A program made the translations under genes and the position numbers. From Sphingomonas azotifigens NBRC 15497 (lineage in GTDB: Bacteria > Pseudomonadota > Alphaproteobacteria > Sphingomonadales > Sphingomonadaceae), in NCBI RefSeq assembly GCF_002091475.1, contig NZ_BCTR01000021.1, forward strand, positions 1 through 64,000: DNA of 64,000 nt. Reading direction: 5' to 3'. Shown here one piece after another: positions 34,794-43,501 of this stretch; positions within the stretch are counted from its first letter, which is position 1; each line of letters opens with the position of its first letter. The notes beneath the pieces are model-generated. The model saw only the letters and a program-made list of their open reading frames with translations, was not told where the DNA came from and searched no databases.

Positions 34794-36950
34794 TTATTTT
34801 CCGTTGCCGGGCGCGTGGGGCGTCCGGATGGCTTCGTAATAACTTAGCGGATGCGGCGACGCCAGATGGCCGGCGGGGAGCGGCCGCTTCGACAGCGACT
34901 GCCAATAGGCGATCGAGGCATCGCGCCACCACTGCGCCTCCTCGCGCTGGATGGCGAGGAAGTCGCGCACCTCGGCCCAGCGGCGCGCATCGACCTTGCC
35001 CTCCAGCCCGGCCCAGCGGCGCTGCAGGTCCGCCACCGTGGCGAGGCCCGTGTCATAGTGCACGATCAGGCTGTTCCACAGCGTTTCGCCCGAGCGCAGG
35101 CGATAGTCCCAGGGCACGTGGTGGAACCAGAGCAGCAGCGTGTCCGGCACCGTCTTGAGGTCGCCCCAGCGCTTCGCCACTTCCGGCGCATATTGCCCGA
35201 GCGCGTTGGTGCCGGTTGGCGTGCGATCGAAGCCGATCCCATTGGCATCGGCGCGGTGGTAATAGGTCGGGTTCCATTCGGGCCGGGCGAGGTTCGACAC
35301 CCAGGGCCCCGGGCCGTAGTGATGGCCGGTCGCCATCACATGGCCGAGCCCGAGCGGCGTCATGTAGTTCACCACCGCCTCGCGCGATTCGAGCATCATC
35401 GCGACGATGGGATCGACCACGGCGGGGTCCGGGCTCCAGGTCAGCCGCGCCCAGTCGCGGGCGATGTCCGCCGCCTTGGCATCCGGATCCCAGGCGAGCC
35501 GGCCGAAGGCGTACCAGTTCGCCTGGTCGAACTGCGATCCGCTCCAGTTGATGTCGGTACCGATATTGGCGACGCCCGCCATCCCGGTGAGCGCCTTGGG
35601 GGCGACCGGCGTCTCCAGCACCCTGGCGACGGTGCTGCCGGCGCGCGGGCGGAAGGTGTCGCTTTCCAGCACCTCCTCCCACATCGTGCCCAGATAGGCG
35701 AGGTGGGTGGCGAAGCCGAGATACTCCTTGGTGATCTGCACCTCGAGCATCAGCGGCGTCTTGGGCATCGCGCCGAACAGCGGGTGGAAGGGCTCGCGCG
35801 GCTGGAAGTCGATCGCGCCGTTCTTCACCTGGAGGAGGACGTTGTCGCGAAACGTGCCGTCGAGCGGCACGAACTCGTCATTCGCCTGCTTGTGGCGATC
35901 GGCGTCGTTATGCTCGGAATAGACGAAGGCGCGCCACATCACCACGCCGCCATGGGGGGCGAGCGCATCGGCGAGCATGTTGGCGCCGTCGGCATGGCTG
36001 CGCTTGTAGTCGGAGGGGCCGGGCTGGCCTTCCGAATTGGCCTTTACGAGAAAACCGCCGAAATCGGGGATCACCGCGTAGATCTCGTCGGCCTTGGCCT
36101 TCCACCAGGCGCGCACCGCCGGGTCGAGCGGGTCGGCCGACTTCAGCCCGCCGATCTCGATCGGGGCGGAGAAGCGCGCGGTGAGGTAGATGCGGATGCC
36201 ATAGGGTCGGAAGACCTCGGCCAGCGCCTTGACCTTCTGCAGGTACGGCGCGGTGAGAATGTCGGCGTTCGCATTGACGTTGTTGGGCACAACCGCGTTG
36301 ATGCCGATCGAGGCATTGGCGCGGGCATAGTCGGTATAGCGCGGATCCTTGTAGCCCGGCAGCTTCTGCCAGTCCCACAGCGACTGGCCGGCATAGCCGC
36401 GCTCGACATACCGATCGAGATTGTCCCAATGGTCGAGCACGCGCAGCTGCAGCTTGGGGGCGTCCATAACGTCAAGCGCGTCGATGGATGCGCGGAGCTG
36501 GAGCAGCTTGAGCAGGCGAAAGCTGCCATAGAGCAGCCCGGTGTCGCTGTTCGCGGCGATCAGCGTCACGCGTGCGCCGCCGATCACCGTCGAGCGGATC
36601 AGGAAGCCCTCGCGGCCGAGCGACGCCAGCGGCAGCGTCATCCCCGCGAGCAGCGGCGATCCGGCGGTGGCGAGCACCACCCCGCCCTCGCCCTGCACGG
36701 CGCTGGCATGCACGGGAGCCGCCCCGATCAGCCCGGCAAGCCCCCGATCGAGCTCGTCGACCGCGGCGCGGATCGTCGGACGGCTGCCATCCGCCACCAG
36801 GTAGCGGAACTTCGGTGACACGCGCTGCACGGTGCCCATATCGAGCGGCTGGTAGCGCAGCCACAGATCATAGCCGGTTTCCGCCTGCGCCTGAGTCGCG
36901 CCGGCAATTGCCGCCAAAATCCAAAGGAATGCCTGGAATGCCGCCCGCAT
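34794..36950 (-). CDS. aguA: GH67 alpha-glucuronidase
   Basis: Removes (methyl)glucuronic acid from the non-reducing-end xylose of glucuronoxylan oligomers. A 718-residue protein with signal peptide (residues 1-24, ending QAQAE). GH67 hallmarks: DLWLRYQPL, LLYGSFRLLKLL, LRVLDHWDNLDRYVERGYAG, INAVVPNNVNAN, DFGGFLVKANSEGQPGPSDY (catalytic region), WRAFVYSEHNDADR, LEVQITKEYLG, and NIGTDINWSGSQFDQANWYAFGRLAWDP. ATG 36950 has GAGAGGG just upstream and begins a proper signal peptide; the longer frame from 37031 crosses the operator. First gene of the GH67-GH9 operon. Confidence 0.95.
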   Translation of the reverse strand: MRAAFQAFLWILAAIAGATQAQAETGYDLWLRYQPLDMGTVQRVSPKFRYLVADGSRPTIRAAVDELDRGLAGLIGAAPVHASAVQGEGGVVLATAGSPLLAGMTLPLASLGREGFLIRSTVIGGARVTLIAANSDTGLLYGSFRLLKLLQLRASIDALDVMDAPKLQLRVLDHWDNLDRYVERGYAGQSLWDWQKLPGYKDPRYTDYARANASIGINAVVPNNVNANADILTAPYLQKVKALAEVFRPYGIRIYLTARFSAPIEIGGLKSADPLDPAVRAWWKAKADEIYAVIPDFGGFLVKANSEGQPGPSDYKRSHADGANMLADALAPHGGVVMWRAFVYSEHNDADRHKQANDEFVPLDGTFRDNVLLQVKNGAIDFQPREPFHPLFGAMPKTPLMLEVQITKEYLGFATHLAYLGTMWEEVLESDTFRPRAGSTVARVLETPVAPKALTGMAGVANIGTDINWSGSQFDQANWYAFGRLAWDPDAKAADIARDWARLTWSPDPAVVDPIVAMMLESREAVVNYMTPLGLGHVMATGHHYGPGPWVSNLARPEWNPTYYHRADANGIGFDRTPTGTNALGQYAPEVAKRWGDLKTVPDTLLLWFHHVPWDYRLRSGETLWNSLIVHYDTGLATVADLQRRWAGLEGKVDARRWAEVRDFLAIQREEAQWWRDASIAYWQSLSKRPLPAGHLASPHPLSYYEAIRTPHAPGNGK

Positions 36951-36984
36951 TGCGCCCTCTCTCGTTCGCGACCGTTCGCCGTCG

Positions 36985-37024
36985 TTGACAATGAAGTAGC
37001 AGGCCGAACATGGTATCGCTACCA
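36985..37024. promoter_or_regulatory. LacI-type operator TGGTATCGCTACCA between GH67 and GH10 genes
   Basis: TGGTATCGCTACCA (37011-37024) is symmetric at every pair except the innermost T/C next to the central CG. It lies in the 118-bp divergent region. A TTGACA box (36985-36990) in the plus direction is 26 bp upstream, the same geometry as at xylX. One site could govern both directions. Confidence 0.82.
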
Positions 37025-37068
37025 AGTACATAGCGCCACCAAGGCGCGTTCAGGAGAGGGCGACCGTC

Positions 37069-38226
37069 ATGTCCATCAGCGGAGTTTCGATCGATCGCCG
37101 CGCGCTGCTCGCCGGTGCCGCCGCCAGTGCCGCGCTGCCGCTGGTTGCCCGGGCGGCGGCCCCCGCGCCGGGCCTCAACGCGCTTGCCGGGCAGAAGCAC
37201 ATGCGGATCGGCTCCGCGCTTTCCTGGAGTCCGCCGGGCGCGGATGCGGGATCCTTCGCCAATCCTGCCTATGCCGCGCTCCTCCAGCGCGACTGCGGGC
37301 TGCTGGTGCCGGAGAACCAGCTGAAATGGCAGGCCGTCCGCCCCGGGCCGGACCGTTTCGATTTCAGCCACTTCGACGCGATGCTCGGCTGGGCCGAGGC
37401 GCACCGGATGGCGATGCGCGGCCACACGCTGCTGTGGCACAAGAGCCAGTATTTCCCGCGCTGGCTGAACGACTACGACTTCGGCGCGACCCCGCGGCGC
37501 GCGGCGGAGCAGCTGCTCACCCGCCATATCGAGACCGTCTGCACGCGGTATGGCAGGCGGATCGGCAGCTACGACGTCGTTAACGAGACGGTCGACGAAA
37601 AGACCGGCGGCTTGCGCGAGACCAGCCTCTCGCGCGCGTTTGGTGGGACCGAGCCGATGCTCGATCACGCCTTCCACGCCGCCCGCGCGGCCGCCCCGCA
37701 CGCCCAGCTCGTGTACAATGACTATATGAGCTGGGAGCCCGGCAACCAGGCCCATCGCGACGGCGTGCTCCGCCTGCTCGAGGGGTTTCGCAAGCGCGGC
37801 GTGCCGGTCGATGCGCTCGGCGTCCAGTCGCATATCGAGCCGGTCAGCGGCGAATCGGCCGGGGTGCTGGCGGCGCGACAGGAAAAGCCATGGCGCGCCT
37901 TTCTCGATGCGGTCACCGGCATGGGCTATGCGCTGCTGATCACCGAATTCGACGTCGCCGACCAGCATTTGCCGACCGATATCACCGAACGCGACCGGCA
38001 GGTGGCGGACTATGCGGGCGCCTATCTCGACCTGATGTTCGGCTATCCCCAGCTGCGCGACCTGCTCTTCTGGGGGATGTGCGACAAATATAGCTGGCTG
38101 AACGGCTTCAAGCCGCGCACGGACGGCAGCCGCCCGCGCGTCGCGCCGTACGACGCCGACTTTCGCGCCAAGCCGTTGCGCGATATGGTCGCATCCAAAC
38201 TGATCGGAACCACGCCGCGGCAGTGA
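37069..38226 (+). CDS. GH10 endo-1,4-beta-xylanase, Tat-exported
   Basis: Cuts the xylan backbone. A 385-residue protein with a Tat-type signal (DRRALLAGAAASAALPLVARAA). GH10 features: NQLKWQAVRP, DAMLGWAEAHRMAMRGHTLLWH, acid/base Glu in YDVVNETVD, YNDYMSW, ALGVQSHIEP, and nucleophile Glu in LLITEFDVAD. GAGAGGG precedes the ATG. It is divergent from the GH67 gene and shares its operator. A Tat signal is notable, as many GH10 enzymes use Sec. Confidence 0.95.
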   Translation: MSISGVSIDRRALLAGAAASAALPLVARAAAPAPGLNALAGQKHMRIGSALSWSPPGADAGSFANPAYAALLQRDCGLLVPENQLKWQAVRPGPDRFDFSHFDAMLGWAEAHRMAMRGHTLLWHKSQYFPRWLNDYDFGATPRRAAEQLLTRHIETVCTRYGRRIGSYDVVNETVDEKTGGLRETSLSRAFGGTEPMLDHAFHAARAAAPHAQLVYNDYMSWEPGNQAHRDGVLRLLEGFRKRGVPVDALGVQSHIEPVSGESAGVLAARQEKPWRAFLDAVTGMGYALLITEFDVADQHLPTDITERDRQVADYAGAYLDLMFGYPQLRDLLFWGMCDKYSWLNGFKPRTDGSRPRVAPYDADFRAKPLRDMVASKLIGTTPRQ

Positions 38227-38307
38227 CGCTCGGTACGCTCCCGTTCAGGTTTCGCGACTATAGGAATGCTCCCGGCGAGTTGATCGCCCGAGCGTTCGGG
38301 GAGCAGG

Positions 38308-39318
38308 ATGATGGCGGCACGGGCCGCGACACAGGAAGGACCAGGCGGCGAGGGCAACCTGCCGGATGACATCGATGTCGCCGCGCTGCACGCGGAGGCC
38401 GGACGTCTGGTCGCCCTGCACGGCAAGGCCACCGTCACCGCGGCCGGCGCCGCCTTCCGCCACTATCTGATCGAGCGCGCGCGCACCGGCGCCCAGCGCA
38501 GCACGATCGCGCTGCAAGGCACCGACATCGAACGCCGGGCGCGCGCCGGCCGCGTCCGGCGCCTCGCCGACGACACACCGGTCGACATCCTGTTCGACCT
38601 CGCCCGCCCGCTTGCCGCCCTGCTGGCGAGGGGGCGCGCCGTCGACGCCAGCATCATCGCCAACCGCTATCTTGATCTGTCGCCCCAGGGTGCCAGCGGC
38701 TGGGCATTGCTGCCGCTGATGCTGTCGCTGCACACCGAGGATGCGGCCCAGGCCGACGCGTTGCTCGAACCCTCGGTGCCGCAGCTGATCGTGATCGGCG
38801 GCCTGTCCGGCACCGGTAAATCGAGCCTCGCCCGGCTGCTCGGCGCGCAATATGGCCGGCGACCCGGCGCGCGCGTGCTGCGCTCCGACGTGTTCCGCAA
38901 GCGGCTGGCGGGATTGCCGCCGGAGACGCGGCTGCCGCCCGCGCATTATACCCGCCGCAACGACGCGGCGACCTATGAGGCGCTGTTCGAATCGGCCGAC
39001 GACCATCTCGCCTGCGGCAGCACGGTGATCCTCGACGCGGTGTTCCTCAACCGCAGCGAGCGCGAGGTCGCCGAGGCGCTGGCACTGCAGGCGCGGGTAC
39101 CGTTCACCGGCATCTGGCTGGAAGCACCCGATCGCGATCGCGTCGCGCGCGTGTCCGCGCGGACCGGTGATGCCTCGGATGCCACCGCGGAAATTGCGCG
39201 CGATCAGGCGCGGCGGCCGGTCGGCGACCTGTTCGGATGGCACCGCATGCGCGCGAACCGGGCGATGGACCTGATCCTGCCGGCAGCACGCGCCGCGATC
39301 GAGCGCGCGCGGCGCTGA
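38308..39318 (+). CDS. P-loop kinase with remodelled N-terminus (predicted kinase family)
   Basis: A 336-residue protein. The C-terminal half is a predicted kinase: P-loop GGLSGTGKSSLARLL (about residue 170), LRSDVFRKRL, TVILDAVFLNRSER. In many bacteria this domain is fused behind an aminoglycoside-phosphotransferase-like domain. Here only the tail of that domain seems present (DILFDLARPLAALLARG, IIANRYLDL, WALLPLMLSLH), without its catalytic loop. The first 90 residues instead contain ALHAEAGRLVALHGKATVTAA and an Arg-rich segment. It may be a truncation repaired by fusion. Substrate unknown. Confidence 0.7.
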   Translation: MMAARAATQEGPGGEGNLPDDIDVAALHAEAGRLVALHGKATVTAAGAAFRHYLIERARTGAQRSTIALQGTDIERRARAGRVRRLADDTPVDILFDLARPLAALLARGRAVDASIIANRYLDLSPQGASGWALLPLMLSLHTEDAAQADALLEPSVPQLIVIGGLSGTGKSSLARLLGAQYGRRPGARVLRSDVFRKRLAGLPPETRLPPAHYTRRNDAATYEALFESADDHLACGSTVILDAVFLNRSEREVAEALALQARVPFTGIWLEAPDRDRVARVSARTGDASDATAEIARDQARRPVGDLFGWHRMRANRAMDLILPAARAAIERARR

Positions 39319-39354
39319 TCACGGGACGCTTCGTATACGCCGGTAAAAGGTGCG

Positions 39355-39370
39355 GCGCCTCGCGACCGAG
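39355..39370. terminator. Hairpin between convergent kinase and arsR-type genes
   Basis: GCCTCG, loop CGAC, CGAGGC: a perfect 6-bp stem in the 64-bp convergent gap. No clear T-run on either side. Confidence 0.45.
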
Positions 39371-39382
39371 GCCCCGCGGTTC

Positions 39383-39733
39383 TCAAGCGTTCTCGGCGAG
39401 CGCGGCCTGGAACAGCAGGCCCGGCGTGCCGTCGGTGGCGCAGAACAGATCGTTCAGCGCCTCGAGCATGCGCCGCGCTTCGGGGCTGGCGAGCGAGTAG
39501 AAGATCATCTGGCCGGCGCGCCGCGCGGCCACCATCCCCTCGCGCCGGAGCAGCGCAAGCTGTTGGGAAACCGCGGTATCGCGAGCCCCCGTCAGCCGGG
39601 CCAGTTCGCCGACGGACTTCTCGCCATCGAGCAAATGGCAGAGGAGCAGCAAGCGGCTACGACCGGACAGCGCCTTCAAAAATTGCGACGCGTTGTCGAT
39701 GACGTCGATCATTTCGTTCTTCACGGCCACCAT
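39383..39733 (-). CDS. ArsR/SmtB family transcriptional regulator
   Basis: A 116-residue winged-helix repressor. ASQFLKALSGRSRLLLLCHLLDGEKSVGELARLTGARDTAVSQQLALLRREGMVAARRAGQMIFYSLAS covers the full ArsR fold (helix-turn-helix about residues 42-68, wing 70-85). The ELCVC metal motif of classic ArsR is replaced by LLCHL, so metal sensing cannot be assumed. It stands alone, with no obvious target gene beside it. Confidence 0.88.
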   Translation of the reverse strand: MVAVKNEMIDVIDNASQFLKALSGRSRLLLLCHLLDGEKSVGELARLTGARDTAVSQQLALLRREGMVAARRAGQMIFYSLASPEARRMLEALNDLFCATDGTPGLLFQAALAENA

Positions 39734-39897
39734 GGCTATGCATGTATCCTATGGCACGCAAGCCGTCATGAGGGAAAATTCCTAGGATTTTCATAAACCT
39801 GGATTAATATGAGACACAATAGCTATGCAGATATGCGGACTCGTTTAGGAACCGCATGGCTATCCGATTGTCGTACCAGTGATTCTAACGGGACTCG

Positions 39898-40530
39898 ATG
39901 ATGGCTGCGCAACAGCAAGAAATGTTCGGCACGTATCGGCCGCGCGGCATCCGGTCGCTGGAGGATTTCCTCAGCCCAGGCGAGGAAGCGGACGCGATTG
40001 ACGCGATCGACTCGCTCGACCTCCAGCCCTTCCAGTTCCAGGGCTGGACCGGCCATCGGCGGACCGCCAGCTATGGCTGGCACTATGACTTTGCCGGCGG
40101 CGGCCTTGCGCCTGCGCCGCCTCCCCCGCCCTGGCTGGCACCGCTGCGCGCGCGTGCGGAGGCCTTTGCGGGGCTTCCCGCCGGCGCGATCGTCCAGACA
40201 CTGCTGATCCACTATCCGGCCGGTGCGGGGATTGGCTGGCACCGCGACCGCCCGGTGTTCGAGGAAGTGCTGGGAATCTCGCTCGGTGCGCCTGCCACCC
40301 TGCGCCTGCGCCGGCGCACCGGACTGCGCGCGTTCGACCGCGCCGAACTGCCGCTGCCGCCCCGCTCCCTCTACCTGCTCGCCGGCGAGGCGCGGCACCA
40401 ATGGGAACACGGCATCGCGGCGATGACGGCGCCGCGCTGGTCGATCACCTTTCGCACCCTGTCCGCGCTGGGCCTGCGCCAGACGCAGAACGGCCCGGAC
40501 GGAGAATTCCGCCCGGGCCGCCCCGATTGA
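39898..40530 (+). CDS. alkB: Alpha-ketoglutarate-dependent dioxygenase AlkB
   Basis: Iron and 2-oxoglutarate-dependent DNA/RNA alkylation repair enzyme, 210 residues. The Fe ligands are visible: His and Asp in GIGWHRDRPVF and the distal His in RHQWEHGI. The 2-oxoglutarate-binding Arg is in APRWSITFRTL. The LIHYPAGAGIGWH segment and ISLGAPATLRLRRR are typical of the bacterial AlkB-like group. Substrate (methylated bases versus another target) cannot be told from sequence. Confidence 0.87.
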   Translation: MMAAQQQEMFGTYRPRGIRSLEDFLSPGEEADAIDAIDSLDLQPFQFQGWTGHRRTASYGWHYDFAGGGLAPAPPPPPWLAPLRARAEAFAGLPAGAIVQTLLIHYPAGAGIGWHRDRPVFEEVLGISLGAPATLRLRRRTGLRAFDRAELPLPPRSLYLLAGEARHQWEHGIAAMTAPRWSITFRTLSALGLRQTQNGPDGEFRPGRPD

Positions 40531-40534
40531 TCGT

Positions 40535-40554
40535 CCCGCCGCCGAAGCGGCGGG
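40535..40554. terminator. Bidirectional hairpin terminator between alkB and the TonB-dependent receptor
   Basis: CCCGCCGC, loop CGAA, GCGGCGGG: perfect 8-bp stem in the 30-bp gap between convergent stops. Confidence 0.75.
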
Positions 40555-40560
40555 GAGGCA

Positions 40561-43146
40561 TCAGAACTTCACGCTCGCTTCCACGCCCCAGGTGCGCGGC
40601 GGGTTGAAGTTGGCGTAGTCGCCCAGGATGCCGCCGTAGCTGGTCGAAACCAGCTGGCCGTTCGCGCCATAGTTGTAGACCGGCGACGAGTTGGCCGACG
40701 AACGGCGATAGATATAGGTCTGGTCGAGCAGGTTGCGGGCCCAGACCGCGAAGGTGACCTTGTTGTGCTCCGACACCGCGATGTCGGCAAGCGCGATGCG
40801 GCCGTTCATGATGAAGCTGGCATCGGTCTTGGTCGGCTCGAGCTGGAAGCTGTACTGGCTGCTCGCATAGTTGCCGTCCAGGTGGAAGCGGACGCTGGCA
40901 TCACCGCCGCCGATCGGCAGGACATAGTCGATCGAGCCCGACGCCGCATTCTTCGGCGTGTAGACGATGTACAGCTGCTGCGGCGGCGCACCCGGGGTCA
41001 GCGGGTTCACGGCCGAAGGCGCGCGCCAGTAGGTGTAGGCGTAGGACGCGGTCAGCGTCAGGCCCTGCACCGGCGCCACGGTCAGATCGGCTTCGATGCC
41101 GCGGATCTTGCTCTGACCGGCATTGGTGGTCTGCTCGATATGGCTGCCGTTGGTCGGGCTCGCACCGTTCGTATCGAAATAGTCGAAGTCGAACTGGGTG
41201 TTGTCGCGGTCCATGATGTAGCCCGCGAGGTTCAGGCGCGCCTTGTGGTTCCAGAAGTCCATCTTGGCGCCGACTTCATACGACTTCACCGCTTCCGGAC
41301 CGAAGGCGTTGAACTGGAGCGAACGATCGTTCGCGCCGCCGGCGCGGAAGCCGGTCGCGTACTTGGCGTAGAGGTGGATGTCCTGGGTCGCGTCGAACGC
41401 GACGTTGATCATCGGATCGAACCGGCTGACGCTGTTGCTGAAGGTGAACGGCACGAAGTTGGGCTGGAAGACGCCCGCGATATAGTTGTTGTTGATGACA
41501 TAGAGCTGGCCGCGGCGCTTGTCCTTCGTCCAGCGGCCACCGAGCGTGACATGAACCACGTCGTTCAGCGCGGCCGGCGTGAAGGTCAGGTTGCCGAACA
41601 GCGAATAGTTGTGATCATAGGCTTCGCTGGCCCGGGTGATGAACTGGCAGCTATTCGTGAACTGCTGCGCCAGCGGATTGTTGGCGGAAGTGGCCAGCAG
41701 GTTGTTACAGGCCGGATCGAACTGCTGATAGCCGGAGTTGTTGCCCGAGTTGATCGTTCCCGGGAAAATCTGGCTGCGGATGGTGTACGAGGTGCCGTCC
41801 GCGTTCCACAGGTTGCTCAGCGGCGTCGCGGCATATTCGGTGGCGTGCTCGGTGTAGTAATAGGCACCGAAGACGTAGTCGAGCTGCGGCACGCTGCCGA
41901 CCGCCTGGAATTCCTGGCTGAACTGGTGCTGGCGCAGGTACGACAGGCTGTAGCGGCTGAAGTTCGAGCTCGGCGCGAAGCTGCTGCGCTCCGGACCACC
42001 CGAATTGTCCCACTGGTCGGTGCTGACGCCGCGCCATGCGGTGATCGAACGCAGCTCGATCGCGGGCGACAGCGTGTACTTCAGGTTCGACGAGAAGCCA
42101 TGCGTGATGTCGACGCTCGGCTGCTGCGGCACGCCGACATCGGCCACGGTCTGGCGATCGGGGTGGATGCCGACGAGCGGCGCCTTGGGCGCGATGCAGA
42201 TCGGCTTGGTGCTGCCGGCAGCGATGGTGCCGCCGCACGCGGTGGTCGTGCCCGGCAGGACCAGCGTGGTGCCGTTGAACGCACCGACGGTGTAATTGTT
42301 CGGGTTGTAGTTGACCAGCTGGCTGTACTGCGGGGTGTTTTCGTCCTTCGCATAGTCATAGGCGAAGTCGGCGGTGAAGCCGCTGACCGGCTTCCAGCGC
42401 GCCGCGACGCGGCCGCCCTTGCGATCGTAATAGTTCCAGCCGGTCGAGCCCGAGAGCGGATCGGCGACGGTCGGATCCTGGTGCTGGTAGACGCCGTCCA
42501 GCTTGAGCGCGACGTCGTGGAACGCCGGCAGGTCGAGGTGCACGTCGGCGCTGCGGCTGCCGTAATTGCCGACGCCGGCGTTGACGCGGCCGCCGAACTC
42601 GCCGGTCGGCGCACGCGTGACGAGCGACAGCGCGCCGCCTTCGGTGTTGCGGCCGAACAGCGTGCCCTGCGGGCCCTTCAGGACTTCGATGCGCTCGATG
42701 TCGAACAGCGCGGCGTTGAGGCCCTGGGTCTTACCCAGCGCGACGCCGTCGATATAGACGCCGACGCCGCCGTCACGCGCGGTCTGGTTCTGGTCGTAGG
42801 GGACGATGCCGCGGATGCCGATCGTCAGCGCCGACTGGCGCGCCTCGAACGTCGCGACGCGCAGCGACGGGATCGTGCCGTCGGCAAGGTTGAACAGGCT
42901 CTGGACGTGGCGGTCCTGAATGCCCTGGGTGCTGAGCACGCTGATCGAGATCGGCGTCTTCTGCAGATTGGTCTCGCGCTTGGTCGCGGTGACGACGATG
43001 TCGGCGAGGCCGCCTTCCTGGGGGGTCGCATCGGCTACGGGGGTGGCGTCGGCGACCTGGGTCTGCGCCATTGCAGGCGCGGCGGCGAGCGCGGCGGCAG
43101 TGGCGCCAGCCAGCAGCGCGAGTCGGAAGGTAGAACGATTAAGCAT
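40561..43146 (-). CDS. TonB-dependent outer-membrane receptor
   Basis: An 861-residue outer-membrane importer. Signal peptide residues 1-27 (ending APAMAQ); a TonB-box-like IVVTATKRE at about residue 50; plug domain with RGIVPYDQNQTARDGGVGVYIDGV and IERIEVLKGPQGTLFGRNTEGGALSLVT; then a 22-strand barrel ending in the terminal aromatic WGVEASVKF. No substrate-specific mark. It belongs to the large sphingomonad receptor group whose ligands include sugars, aromatics and siderophores. Alone on its transcript. A symmetric site lies 66 bp upstream. Confidence 0.93.
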   Translation of the reverse strand: MLNRSTFRLALLAGATAAALAAAPAMAQTQVADATPVADATPQEGGLADIVVTATKRETNLQKTPISISVLSTQGIQDRHVQSLFNLADGTIPSLRVATFEARQSALTIGIRGIVPYDQNQTARDGGVGVYIDGVALGKTQGLNAALFDIERIEVLKGPQGTLFGRNTEGGALSLVTRAPTGEFGGRVNAGVGNYGSRSADVHLDLPAFHDVALKLDGVYQHQDPTVADPLSGSTGWNYYDRKGGRVAARWKPVSGFTADFAYDYAKDENTPQYSQLVNYNPNNYTVGAFNGTTLVLPGTTTACGGTIAAGSTKPICIAPKAPLVGIHPDRQTVADVGVPQQPSVDITHGFSSNLKYTLSPAIELRSITAWRGVSTDQWDNSGGPERSSFAPSSNFSRYSLSYLRQHQFSQEFQAVGSVPQLDYVFGAYYYTEHATEYAATPLSNLWNADGTSYTIRSQIFPGTINSGNNSGYQQFDPACNNLLATSANNPLAQQFTNSCQFITRASEAYDHNYSLFGNLTFTPAALNDVVHVTLGGRWTKDKRRGQLYVINNNYIAGVFQPNFVPFTFSNSVSRFDPMINVAFDATQDIHLYAKYATGFRAGGANDRSLQFNAFGPEAVKSYEVGAKMDFWNHKARLNLAGYIMDRDNTQFDFDYFDTNGASPTNGSHIEQTTNAGQSKIRGIEADLTVAPVQGLTLTASYAYTYWRAPSAVNPLTPGAPPQQLYIVYTPKNAASGSIDYVLPIGGGDASVRFHLDGNYASSQYSFQLEPTKTDASFIMNGRIALADIAVSEHNKVTFAVWARNLLDQTYIYRRSSANSSPVYNYGANGQLVSTSYGGILGDYANFNPPRTWGVEASVKF

Positions 43147-43211
43147 GAAGCTTTCCCCGAGGTGGATTTAATTGGTTCGGGGGCGCCCCTAGGCACGGGA
43201 TTTGGCAGGAT

Positions 43212-43230
43212 TGTTACATCGCGTGCAACA
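43212..43230. promoter_or_regulatory. Imperfect palindrome upstream of the TonB-dependent receptor
   Basis: TGTTACATCGCGTGCAACA has matching outer arms (TGTTnCA and TGnAACA) around a 5-bp centre. It is 66 bp upstream of the receptor ATG. It does not match the xylan operator. It is a possible binding site for an unknown regulator. Confidence 0.4.
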
Positions 43231-43432
43231 TAACATCCCGCGTAAAATCATTTTCGCTTCATGTTCAAGATGAAGCCCTGAAAAGTGCGCCCTTGCGATC
43301 TATCCACCACGATTTTCGTCTTGGTTAACACGTCTCAACTTATGTGCAGCTAGTCGGAAAAATCGAAAGTGGTACCCAAAAGACACAGAAGCATCTGCAT
43401 CCAGATGCAGTTTGAACCGTGCAGGACGAAAA

Positions 43433-43465
43433 CCGCCCGCCTGCCTTGGGAGGGCGGACGGGCGG
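43433..43465 (-). terminator. Hairpin downstream of the GH18/deacetylase/GT2 gene
   Basis: Outer arms CCGCCCG and CGGGCGG enclose a smaller inner stem, located 37-69 bp past the stop of the minus-strand gene. Confidence 0.5.
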
Positions 43466-43501
43466 CATGGTTCGGACGTTTTGCGTTGGCGTGGAGGCGG
43501 C

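Larger units (their letters stand above)
43147..43501. other. Intergenic region between receptor and glycosyltransferase genes
   Basis: This 355-bp gap contains the receptor promoter region with an imperfect palindrome (43212-43230), an AT-richer middle, a 16-bp inverted repeat CTGCATCCAGATGCAG (43395-43410) and the terminator of the glycosyltransferase gene (43433-43465). No coding frame here looks real. Confidence 0.6.
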
